Below are positions 1 through 6,122 of a stretch of 6,552 nt of DNA, one piece after another. The notes under the pieces are model-generated. The model did no database searches. It saw only the letters and a list, made by a program, of their open reading frames with translations, and was not told the DNA's origin. The translations under genes were made by a program, and so were the position numbers. Source of the stretch: Desulfobacterales bacterium (GTDB taxonomy: Bacteria; Desulfobacterota; Dissulfuribacteria; Dissulfuribacterales; JAMONC01); the NCBI GenBank assembly GCA_027066725.1, contig JAMONC010000321.1, positions 1-6,552 on the forward strand. The letters are read 5' to 3'. The number at the start of each line of letters is the position of its first letter. Positions within the stretch are counted from its first letter, which is position 1.

Positions 1-311
1 TGTTGTGCATCAAAACTCTCATCTAGCCTAAATTCTATTTCAGGACATCGTCTTAAATATATCCTCTTACTTATAAGAGATCTTATATATCCCTTAGCAC
101 TTTTTAGTCCATCCATAGCCTGTTTCTTTTTTTTCTCATCTCCATAAATACCAACAAATACTCTTGCAAGTCTCAAATCGCTTCCAATTTCTACCCTCAT
201 GATAGTTACAAGTCCTTGAACACGAGGGTCTTTTATCTCTCTTAATAGCATTGATGCAAGCTCTGCTTTAAATAATTCTGCCACTCTTTTAGAACGTTGA
301 GATTGTTTCAT
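1..311 (-). CDS. rbfA: Ribosome-binding factor A (RbfA), C-terminus cut by window edge
   Basis: RbfA binds the 30S subunit near the 5' end of 16S rRNA (helix 1 region) and helps late small-subunit maturation, especially in the cold. Translating the minus strand from the ATG at 311-309 gives 103 uninterrupted codons with no stop, so the gene runs off the left edge. The family pattern is clear: an N-terminal helix (KRVAELFKAELASML), then EIKDPRVQGLVTI, VEIGSDLRLARVFVGIYGDE, a helix with LKSAKGYIRSLISKRIYLR, and PEIEFRLDES. This is the single KH-like fold of RbfA. Full-length members have about 115-135 residues, so only a short tail is missing. The start is supported by AAGGTG at 327-322, ten bases upstream, and by the alignment of the first helix. 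It follows ylxP by 23 bp, as the last visible gene of the operon. From family gene order, an nrnA-type DHH phosphoesterase gene or truB may follow outside the window. Confidence 0.96.
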   Translation of the reverse strand, partial: MKQSQRSKRVAELFKAELASMLLREIKDPRVQGLVTIMRVEIGSDLRLARVFVGIYGDEKKKKQAMDGLKSAKGYIRSLISKRIYLRRCPEIEFRLDESFDAQ

Positions 312-321
312 ATCTTAAGAA

Positions 322-327
322 CACCTT
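322..327 (-). promoter_or_regulatory. Shine-Dalgarno sequence of rbfA
   Basis: AAGGTG on the minus strand lies ten bases before the rbfA ATG, inside the 23-bp gap after ylxP. It is one of the two recognisable ribosome binding sites in the operon and fixes the start of the truncated rbfA gene. Confidence 0.6.
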
Positions 328-334
328 ATGACTT

Positions 335-625
335 TTATGAAAAATGTATGATTTCAATGTCCGTATTTATGATCTCTACAAGGCATGTGGCTTCAATAAA
401 ATTAAGAGTTCTATTTAATACCGAGTCAATTACCGATTGATTATTACCTACTACAGATATTCCTATTTCAGACATTTGCCAAAGATCATGACAGTCCACT
501 TCGGATATCGCTACATTAAATTTGCTATTTACTCGTCCAATAAGGCTTTTTATTACCTTTCTTTTTCCTTTAAGAGATCTATTTTCTGGGATTCTTACCC
601 TTAATCGGGCAACTCCAACTACCAT
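335..625 (-). CDS. ylxP: YlxP family protein (DUF503)
   Basis: This is a 96-residue protein of the DUF503 family, which has no firmly established biochemical function. The family is named after the Bacillus subtilis operon gene ylxP, and its genes sit beside infB and rbfA in many phyla. Recognisable blocks are the first strand MVVGVARLRVRIPENRSLK (residues 1-19), the basic helix KGKRKVIKSLIGRV (19-32), FNVAISEVDCHDLWQMSEIGISVVGN (36-61, the strongest signature), and the helix SVLNRTLNFIE (68-78). The length matches the family (about 90-100). It starts 27 bp after infB. AGGT five bases before the ATG is a modest ribosome binding site. Its place between two translation genes suggests a role in ribosome assembly or initiation, but that is inference from context only. 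Confidence 0.93.
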   Translation of the reverse strand: MVVGVARLRVRIPENRSLKGKRKVIKSLIGRVNSKFNVAISEVDCHDLWQMSEIGISVVGNNQSVIDSVLNRTLNFIEATCLVEIINTDIEIIHFS

Positions 626-652
626 AAGTAACCTATAAGGCCTTTCTTTTTA

Positions 653-3600
653 TTAACTATTACCATTTTTTTCTTCTGATTCTTCTTCTGTATGTTCTAG
701 TACAGGTTTTACTTCTTTCATAATAAAGGCTTCTATTACATCGCCCACTTTTATGTCATTAAATTTTTCTAGACCAATTCCACATTCGTAGCCTGCTTGC
801 ACTTCTTTGACATCATCTTTAAATCTTCTAAGCGAGGCTATTTTCCCCGTATAAATCACCACATTATCTCTTAAAAGTCTTGCCTCAGCGTTTCTCTTTA
901 TAACACCTTCTAGTACAAAACAACCTGCTACAGTGCCTACTTTAGGTACTCTAAATGTTTGTCGTACCTCTGCTTTACCAAGTATTTCTTCTTCATATAC
1001 AGGCTCAAGAAGCCCTACCATAGCATTTTTGACATCATCTATTGCTTGATATATGACATTATAAAATCGGACATCTACATGTTCTTTTTCAGCCACAGAT
1101 TTTGCTTGAGGAGTTGGACGTACATTGAAACCAATCACAATTGCATCTGAGGCAGATGCAAGTAGTATATCTGATTCAGATATAGCGCCTATTCCACCCC
1201 TTACTATTTTAACTTTAATATCTTTGGTGCTTAGTTTTTTAAGAGCTTCTTTTAAAGCTTCAAGAGAGCCTTGTACATCAGTTTTTAGAACTATATTTAG
1301 CTCTTTTAATTCACTTTCTTGCATCTTTTCAAAGATGCTATCAAGACTTATTTTAGCACTCTTAGCAAGAGCAGCTTCTCTTTCTTTTCTTTGTCTGTAT
1401 TCAGCAACTTCTCTAGCTTTTTTCTCATCGGGAAGTACTACAAATTCATCTCCAGCATTAGGAACTCCAGAAAGCCCTTGAATTTCAACAGGCATAGAAG
1501 GCCCTGCTTCTTTTATGCGTTTCCCTCTATCATTTATCATTGCACGGACTTTACCATGATGAAGACCACATACGATAGCATCTCCTACATGAAGTGTCCC
1601 TTCTTTTATAAGAACTGTTGCAACAGGCCCTCTACCTTTATCAAGCTTTGCTTCAATAACATTGCCTTTTGCAGGACGCTTAGGATCTGCTTTAAGTTCA
1701 AGAACTTCTGCTTGAAGAGCAAGCATTTCTAAGAGATCTTCAATACCTATTTTCTTCTTAGCAGATATCTCACAAAATATTGTATCTCCACCCCATTCTT
1801 CAGGGATGAGCCCTAATTCAGCAAGTTCTCTTTTTACTCTTTCAGGATTTGCTTCAGGTTTGTCTATTTTGTTTATTGCAACAATGATTGGTACACCTGC
1901 AGCACGTGCATGATCTATTGCTTCTTTTGTCTGGGCCATAACACCATCGTCTGCTGCAACAACTAATATAACAATATCTGTTACCTTAGCTCCTCTTGCT
2001 CTCATTGCAGTGAATGCTTCATGCCCAGGGGTATCAAGGAATACTACTTCTTTACCAGATGGAAGGCTTACAGTATATGCTCCAATATGTTGGGTAATTC
2101 CTCCAGCTTCTTTTGATGCAACATCTGCCTTACGTATAGCATCTAAAAGAGATGTCTTACCATGATCAACATGACCCATTACGGTAACAACAGGAGGTCT
2201 TGGTTGAGGTTCCCCACCTTCTATTTGTTCAACCATATCAAGTAGGTCTTCTGCAACCGCTCTTTTTTCAACTTCATAGCCAAAGTCAGCAGCAACAAGG
2301 GCAGCAGCTTCATAATCTATAGACTGATTTGCTGTTGCCATTATACCAAGTTCCATAAGTTTCTTTATAACTTCTGGAACTTTTACTCCCATTCTTTGAG
2401 CCAGTTCTCCTACTTGTATAGTTTCATATATATGAATTTTTCTTTTCGAAGCTTTGGGTGGTAAGGTAGAAGGTTTTTGTGCTTTTGTTTCCCCTTTAAC
2501 TTCCTTTTTCTCTTTTTTACCTTTTGTTGTAGGTTCAACAAAGCTCTCTTTGACCTCTGTTGAGGCTTCTTCTACATCCTTTTTGATTTCTTCTGCCTCT
2601 GCAACAAGATCATTTAAACGCAGCTTTTGTTTTGCCTTCTTTTTGGCTTTCGCAGCCTTCTTTTTAGATGTCTCAGGAGCAAATTCCACAACCCTTTTTG
2701 CCTTTTTCTTCTGTTTTTTATCTAAGGTAGTAACTTCAGTTTGTATTTCTATAGTTTTTTCAGGTGTTGGTGGAGTCTTATTTTCCAATACTTTTGACTC
2801 AACATCATCCTTTTTCTTTTCCTGCTCAGTTTCTTGTACTGGTTTAGAGGGTTGCTTATTAAGCTCAGTTCTACCTACTACCCTTACTAAAGGTTTTTTC
2901 TCTTGGAATTTTTGTTTTTTCTTGCGTCTACGTTTTTTGAATTTTTCTTTTTTTGTTTCCTTTTTAGCTACCTTAATGGGCTGTTTAGTTTCTTCTTTTT
3001 TAGTTGTTTTTTTATCAACTTTATCTTTTTCTATTTTTGAGGTTTCTACTTTAGATTCTTTAATTGTTATATCTTTAGCTTCTTTTTTTTCTGGTTTTGT
3101 AGCTTCTTTAGGGACTTTTTTAGTCTCTAATTTTATTAATTTCCCCTTTTCTACTGAAGTATCTTTAGGGGATTCAGGGACTTCTTTGGCTTTTTTTATT
3201 TCTTCAGATATTTCTTCAACTTTTTCCAAAGTTTTTACTTCTTCTTGTAGTGGTTTAGAGATAATTTTAGCTTTTGATGGCGTGATTTTTTGTTCTTTAG
3301 TTAGTTTTTCACTTATTTTTTCTGTCTTTTTAACTTTTTCCTCGTATTTGTCATCAGGTTGCTGATGAACTCGTAAATCTTTTTCAGTGATAATTTTTTC
3401 TTCTATGTTAGGTATTTTTTCAGTTTCTTTTTTAACAGTCTTATTAGCAGGACGTTTAATTTTTATCCTTATAATTTTATGTTTTCTTTTTATCTTAGGA
3501 GGAGAAGCTACCTTTTTACGTTTTACTTTTATATTTTTCTCCTCTGTTTCTTTTTGAAGTCGCTTACGTATTTCTTCGACTTCACTTTCTTCAAGAGTAC

Positions 3601-3706
3601 TCATGTAATTTTTTATGTTATAACCCCATTCCTTTATTTTTGTTTCTAGTTCTTTGCTTGCTAGCCCCAATTCTTTAGCTAGCTCATGTACTCTCTTTTT
3701 TTGCAT
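653..3706 (-). CDS. infB: Translation initiation factor IF-2
   Basis: IF2 is the cytoplasmic GTPase that brings fMet-tRNA to the 30S subunit and promotes 50S joining. In this 1017-residue protein the first IF2_N domain is at about 1-50. A lysine/glutamate-rich linker fills about 52-421, and a second IF2_N domain (IYETIQVGELAQRMGVKVPEVI) about 422-475. The G domain has GHVDHGKT at 511-518 (P loop), GGITQHIGAY (switch I), DTPGH at 558-562 (switch II), NKID at 612-615 and SAK at 648-650, all intact. Next are domain II (about 680-770), domain III (about 787-905, with DVQGSLEAL) and the fMet-tRNA-binding domain IV (about 908-1003, ending GYECGIGLEKFNDIKVGD). An acidic tail closes it. It is longer than E. 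coli IF2 (890) because of the linker. The linker contains no Met, Cys or Trp, so no internal ATG start can give a linker-initiated short form. It begins 35 bp after ylxR with a good ribosome binding site. Confidence 0.99.
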   Translation of the reverse strand: MQKKRVHELAKELGLASKELETKIKEWGYNIKNYMSTLEESEVEEIRKRLQKETEEKNIKVKRKKVASPPKIKRKHKIIRIKIKRPANKTVKKETEKIPNIEEKIITEKDLRVHQQPDDKYEEKVKKTEKISEKLTKEQKITPSKAKIISKPLQEEVKTLEKVEEISEEIKKAKEVPESPKDTSVEKGKLIKLETKKVPKEATKPEKKEAKDITIKESKVETSKIEKDKVDKKTTKKEETKQPIKVAKKETKKEKFKKRRRKKKQKFQEKKPLVRVVGRTELNKQPSKPVQETEQEKKKDDVESKVLENKTPPTPEKTIEIQTEVTTLDKKQKKKAKRVVEFAPETSKKKAAKAKKKAKQKLRLNDLVAEAEEIKKDVEEASTEVKESFVEPTTKGKKEKKEVKGETKAQKPSTLPPKASKRKIHIYETIQVGELAQRMGVKVPEVIKKLMELGIMATANQSIDYEAAALVAADFGYEVEKRAVAEDLLDMVEQIEGGEPQPRPPVVTVMGHVDHGKTSLLDAIRKADVASKEAGGITQHIGAYTVSLPSGKEVVFLDTPGHEAFTAMRARGAKVTDIVILVVAADDGVMAQTKEAIDHARAAGVPIIVAINKIDKPEANPERVKRELAELGLIPEEWGGDTIFCEISAKKKIGIEDLLEMLALQAEVLELKADPKRPAKGNVIEAKLDKGRGPVATVLIKEGTLHVGDAIVCGLHHGKVRAMINDRGKRIKEAGPSMPVEIQGLSGVPNAGDEFVVLPDEKKAREVAEYRQRKEREAALAKSAKISLDSIFEKMQESELKELNIVLKTDVQGSLEALKEALKKLSTKDIKVKIVRGGIGAISESDILLASASDAIVIGFNVRPTPQAKSVAEKEHVDVRFYNVIYQAIDDVKNAMVGLLEPVYEEEILGKAEVRQTFRVPKVGTVAGCFVLEGVIKRNAEARLLRDNVVIYTGKIASLRRFKDDVKEVQAGYECGIGLEKFNDIKVGDVIEAFIMKEVKPVLEHTEEESEEKNGNS

Positions 3707-3712
3707 GCTAAT

Positions 3713-3717
3713 CCCTT
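3713..3717 (-). promoter_or_regulatory. Shine-Dalgarno sequence of infB
   Basis: AAGGG on the minus strand lies six bases before the infB ATG (3706-3704), inside the 35-bp gap after ylxR. It supports the chosen start, which also matches the beginning of the first IF2_N domain (QKKRVHELAKELG). Confidence 0.6.
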
Positions 3718-3741
3718 AAAAATTTTCCTATTTCTTGATTT

Positions 3742-3999
3742 CTATTTTAGGCCTTCGTCCAATTTTATTTCTTTAAATTTATTACGAAGTGCCCTGTTAA
3801 TACAATACTTTTTGTTATTTTTTACATAAGTTATACACTCATAATTATTGCAACAGTAAGCTCCTCTACCAGGTAAACTCTGTTTTATGTCCCATACTAC
3901 ATTATTATCTTTTATACCTATTCTAATTAAACTCGTTTTAGGAGCCTTTCTACCACATGCTATACATGTTCTATATGGTATATGCCTTTTTTTAGGCAT
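3742..3999 (-). CDS. rnpM: YlxR family RNA-binding protein (RNase P modulator RnpM)
   Basis: This is a small basic protein of 85 residues from the YlxR (DUF448) family. Characteristic motifs are RTCIACG at 10-16, SLIRI at 23-27, a hydrophobic-Asp segment VVWD at 34-37, and SLPGRGAYCC at 41-50, where GRGAY is the family signature. Five further-spaced or paired cysteines (12, 15, 49, 50, 55) are visible, plus C66. The B. subtilis homologue has been reported to bind the RNase P RNA and modulate RNase P activity, hence the name RnpM; older work describes a nucleic-acid-binding role. It lies 19 bp after nusA and 35 bp before infB, the usual position. The ylxQ (L7Ae-like) gene that often follows it in Firmicutes is absent. 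The start codon has no clear Shine-Dalgarno sequence and sits in a small potential hairpin, so translational coupling to nusA is possible. Confidence 0.93.
   Translation of the reverse strand: MPKKRHIPYRTCIACGRKAPKTSLIRIGIKDNNVVWDIKQSLPGRGAYCCNNYECITYVKNNKKYCINRALRNKFKEIKLDEGLK
3982..3999 (-). promoter_or_regulatory. Possible hairpin enclosing the ylxR start codon
   Basis: On the minus strand ATGCCT (3999-3994) and AGGCAT (3987-3982) are perfect complements separated by six A residues. The ylxR start codon forms the base of this 6-bp stem. No strong ribosome binding site precedes it. The hairpin may hinder independent initiation, but the sequence also simply encodes Met-Pro-Lys-Lys-Arg-His, so it could be chance. 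Confidence 0.3.
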
Positions 4000-4018
4000 C
4001 AGTTAACTTGTATAGTAT

Positions 4019-5314
4019 CTATCTATTATCTGTTTGGTTATCGTCTTGCTTAAATTCTTTGTCTTTTTGTCCTTGTTCTTCTATATAATTTTTAGCAGCA
4101 TCTATTAGTTCTTTTATAATAGTTTGACTTACTTTAGCATCATTAGATAATTTGATAGGATCAGCCTCAGCTAGATCATTAGGTGTGGTTACACCTGCAT
4201 CAAATATTTTATCAGCGATATTTTCTGTCATACCTGGAATTTCTAGTAATTTTCTATAGTTTTCGTCTTGAAGATGAGCATATCTAGTCTCACTTTTAAC
4301 ATCTATATCCCACTTCATAAGTCTAGCAGCAAGTCGTACGTTTTGCCCTTGTTTACCAATTGCTAAAGAAAGTTGATCATCAGGTACAATCACTTCTAAT
4401 GACTTTTCATTTTCATCTTCATATATTAATACCTTTGAACATTCAGCAGGAGATAGTGCATTTTGTACATATTTAGCAGGATCTGGATGATATGGAACAA
4501 TATCTATCTTTTCTCCTCTAAGCTCTTGTACTACAGCTTGTACTCTAGATCCTCTTATACCTACACAAGCTCCTACCGGATCAACATCTGCATCAGTAGA
4601 AGAAACAGATATTTTAGAACGACTTCCTGGTTCTCTTGCTACATCTATAATTTTAACAATACCTTCTGCTATTTCAGGAACCTCTAATTCAAAAAGTTTT
4701 ACTAAGAAATCAGGATGTGTTCTAGATAGTACTATTTGTGGATCTCTTGAGGATTTTTTAACTTCTATAATTAAAGCCCTTAGTCTTTCTCCTCTTCTAT
4801 AAGTTTCTGTTGGAATCTGTTCGTCTGTTGGAAGAATCGCCTCTGTTCTTCCCAAGTTTATTATTACATTTCCTCTCTCAAATCTTAATACAGTACCATT
4901 TACAACTTCGCCTTCACGTCCTTTGAATTCTTCATATATTACATCACGTTCAGCTGTTTTCATTCTTTGTATAATAACTTGTCTAGCAGATTGAGCAGCA
5001 ATTCTTCCTAAGGAACTTATATCCATTTGAGTTCCAAGTCTATCTCCTAGTTCTGATTCGGGATCCAGCTCCTTTGCTTCTTCAAGAGAGATTTCTGTAT
5101 CTGGATCTGTAACCTTTTCTACTACAGTCCTATATTGATAGACTTCTAACTCTCCTGTAATGTCATTGAAATTCACTTCTAATTCTAATTTAGGTCCAAA
5201 ACGTTTTTTAACTGCGGATTTAATTGCCTCTTCTATAGCTTCTATTAGTATTTGTTTATCTAATCCCTTTTCTTTACTAACTTGGTCTATTATACGTTTT
5301 AACTCTGTAGCCAT
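4019..5314 (-). CDS. nusA: Transcription termination/antitermination factor NusA
   Basis: NusA binds RNA polymerase near the RNA exit channel. It promotes pausing and hairpin-dependent termination, or antitermination together with other Nus factors. The 431 residues show the N-terminal RNA-polymerase-binding domain (about 1-125, with SLGRIAAQSARQVIIQRM at 101-118), an S1 domain (about 132-200, KGREGEVVNGTVLRFERGNVIINLG), KH1 (about 203-282, GIRGSRVQAVVQEL with the GxxG loop at 252-255) and KH2 (about 285-350, LAIGKQGQNVRLAARL at 317-332). One helix-hairpin-helix-like repeat follows (about 354-405, LLEIPGMTENIADKIFDAGV). The tail is short and charged. E. coli NusA (495) has two C-terminal acidic repeats; only one such module is evident here. 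The start aligns with the family, but the upstream Shine-Dalgarno (TGGGA) is weak. The gene begins 20 bp after rimP. Autoregulation through the terminator upstream of rimP is plausible. Confidence 0.99.
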   Translation of the reverse strand: MATELKRIIDQVSKEKGLDKQILIEAIEEAIKSAVKKRFGPKLELEVNFNDITGELEVYQYRTVVEKVTDPDTEISLEEAKELDPESELGDRLGTQMDISSLGRIAAQSARQVIIQRMKTAERDVIYEEFKGREGEVVNGTVLRFERGNVIINLGRTEAILPTDEQIPTETYRRGERLRALIIEVKKSSRDPQIVLSRTHPDFLVKLFELEVPEIAEGIVKIIDVAREPGSRSKISVSSTDADVDPVGACVGIRGSRVQAVVQELRGEKIDIVPYHPDPAKYVQNALSPAECSKVLIYEDENEKSLEVIVPDDQLSLAIGKQGQNVRLAARLMKWDIDVKSETRYAHLQDENYRKLLEIPGMTENIADKIFDAGVTTPNDLAEADPIKLSNDAKVSQTIIKELIDAAKNYIEEQGQKDKEFKQDDNQTDNR

Positions 5315-5334
5315 TTTATATTCCCATCATCTTT

Positions 5335-5811
5335 TTATAAAATATCCAGTCTTGCTTTATGAATTAATTCAATAGGTATATCATATAGCCGTGATCCAAT
5401 TGCTACTTGGATGATTTTTTTATTTAATATAGATTTAAGGGTTCCTTTAAATCTTCTTCTTCCATTAATAAGTTCTTTTGTAGTAATATACACCTTTTGG
5501 CCAGAAAATCTTTCAAAGTCTTTAGGCCTTTTTAATATTCGATTTATCCCTGGTGACGAAACTTCTAAGTGATATTTGTTCTCTATAAGATCTTTTGCAT
5601 CTAAAAGATCACTTACAAGTCTACTTATATAAGCACAATCGTCTATACTTACTCCACCTTCTTTATCTATTGTAAGACGTAGTACCATTCCTACTGCCTC
5701 TCTTCTAAATTCTACATCTACAAGTTCCATCCCAGAGGCAGTAACAATAGGTTCAGTTAATTTCTGGACTTCTTTTGCAATTTTTTGTTCTATAGTTAGT
5801 TCCTTACTCAT
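5335..5811 (-). CDS. rimP: Ribosome maturation factor RimP
   Basis: RimP is a cytoplasmic factor needed for 30S subunit maturation, assisting early steps around protein S12 and the central pseudoknot. The 158-residue protein has the usual family length. The N-terminal domain (about 1-80) contains LTEPIVTASGMELVDVEF and LRLTIDKEGGVSIDDCAYISR. The boundary carries the diagnostic YHLEVSSPGINRIL (80-93). The C-terminal SH3-like barrel (about 94-158) includes FSGQKVYITTKELINGRRRFKG and a final DIPIELIHKARLDI. The ATG at 5811 is favoured because an in-frame TAG lies about 19 bases upstream and the first residues fit the family. No clear Shine-Dalgarno sequence precedes it. It is the first protein gene of the operon, downstream of a tRNA-Gly gene and an intrinsic terminator, so its expression probably depends on terminator read-through unless a promoter I could not recognise lies in the spacer. 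Confidence 0.98.
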   Translation of the reverse strand: MSKELTIEQKIAKEVQKLTEPIVTASGMELVDVEFRREAVGMVLRLTIDKEGGVSIDDCAYISRLVSDLLDAKDLIENKYHLEVSSPGINRILKRPKDFERFSGQKVYITTKELINGRRRFKGTLKSILNKKIIQVAIGSRLYDIPIELIHKARLDIL

Positions 5812-5834
5812 AACTAATACACAAGCAATCTACC

Positions 5835-5861
5835 AAACAAAAAAGTGGGCTAGGCCCACTT
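5835..5861 (-). terminator. Intrinsic terminator between tRNA-Gly and rimP
   Basis: On the minus strand AAGTGGGC (5861-5854), a three-base loop CTA and GCCCACTT (5850-5843) form a perfect 8-bp stem. The T-rich run TTTTTTGTTT (5844-5835) follows, its first two bases being the 3' end of the stem. On the plus strand no T run follows the hairpin, so it acts in one direction. It ends 23 bp before the rimP start. It can end the tRNA transcript and, if rimP has no promoter of its own, it acts as an attenuator for the whole rimP-nusA-infB operon. Confidence 0.85.
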
Positions 5862-5954
5862 CAAATTAGTAGAAATATTTACTTTTCTCTAATACCACAA
5901 AATAGGTATTAGAGATGAAAGTCTTTATTCCACTAATTGAAGTAAGGCCCTTAG
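5858..5954 (-). promoter_or_regulatory. Structured leader ahead of the rimP terminator
   Basis: The spacer between the tRNA and the terminator holds two nested pairings. The inner one is a perfect 11-bp hairpin (5915-5905 with 5896-5886, 8-base loop). Around it ACTTCAATTAGT (5943-5932) can pair with ACTAATTTGAAGT (5870-5858), twelve base pairs with a single bulged base. The similarity extends outward imperfectly through a GGGCC-type block to 5954. The last four bases of the 3' arm (5861-5858) are also the base of the terminator stem, so the two folds compete in part. This is seen in sequence only; a switching role is inference. It matches no riboswitch family I can recognise. Confidence 0.5.
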
Positions 5955-5995
5955 CGTCAAAAAGACGACTCAGGCACAAACCTCAAAAAGGGATC

Positions 5996-6071
5996 TGGAG
6001 CGGGCGACGGGATTCGAACCCGCGACCCCAAGCTTGGGAAGCTTGTGCTCTACCAACTGAGCTACACCCGC
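5996..6071 (-). tRNA. tRNA-Gly (anticodon CCC)
   Basis: The minus strand folds as a complete 76-nt cloverleaf. The acceptor stem pairs GCGGGTG (6071-6065) with CGCCCGC (6006-6000), with one G-U pair. The D arm is GCTC/GAGC. The anticodon stem CAAGC/GCTTG encloses the loop TTCCCAA, whose bases 34-36 are CCC (6038-6036), which reads the glycine codon GGG. The T arm is GCGGG-TTCGAAT-CCCGT. The discriminator base at 5999 is U, as is usual for bacterial glycine tRNAs, and CCA is encoded at 5998-5996. A strong promoter lies directly upstream. After the gene, the leader and terminator lead into rimP, so this tRNA occupies the place held by metY (initiator tRNA) in the E. coli nusA operon. RNase P cleavage at 6071 would be needed to release its 5' end. 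Confidence 0.98.
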
Positions 6072-6080
6072 ATAAATCTT

Positions 6081-6117
6081 GCGGGCTTATATTAAATATT
6101 GGATACTTAATTGTCAA
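6081..6117 (-). promoter_or_regulatory. Strong sigma70-type promoter of tRNA-Gly (and probably the operon)
   Basis: On the minus strand a perfect -35 box TTGACA (6117-6112) is followed by a 17-bp spacer and the -10 box TAATAT (6094-6089, four of six consensus bases). The discriminator AAGCCCGC (6088-6081) is G+C-rich in an otherwise A+T-rich stretch, a feature of stable-RNA promoters under stringent (ppGpp) control. Transcription would start near 6082, about ten bases before the mature tRNA. The A+T-rich bases upstream lie within the end of the preceding gene and could act as an UP element. Confidence 0.75.
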
Positions 6118-6122
6118 GAAAA

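Noticed and set aside
1321..1338. Seven-bp hairpin GCATCTT/AAGATGC inside infB
   Set aside because: It lies inside conserved IF2 coding sequence (around EKMQESE), has no following T run on the minus strand, and is likely chance.
1125..1732. Two overlapping plus-strand open frames of 118 and 137 codons
   Set aside because: They are antisense to well-conserved IF2 domains II-III and show no ribosome binding site, family motif or sensible composition.
2454..3365. A 303-codon open frame on the plus strand, rich in Ser, Phe and Leu
   Set aside because: It is the exact complement of the Lys/Glu codons (AAA, AAG, GAA) of the IF2 linker, which leaves few stops on the other strand. It has no family match I recognise, and infB is certain.
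5932..5960. TTGACG (5960-5955) as the -35 box of a separate rimP promoter
   Set aside because: With 16-18 bp spacing the possible -10 boxes (AATTAG, ATTAGT, TTAGTG) match the consensus poorly. A weak promoter cannot be excluded.
5955..5970. CGTCTTTTTGACG as a boxA-like Nus factor site
   Set aside because: It fits the boxA consensus GCTCTTTAAC only with gaps and is better described as a weak 4-bp hairpin with a T5 loop.
6029..6045. Perfect inverted repeat CAAGC...GCTTG with two HindIII-like sites
   Set aside because: It is the anticodon stem and loop of tRNA-Gly.
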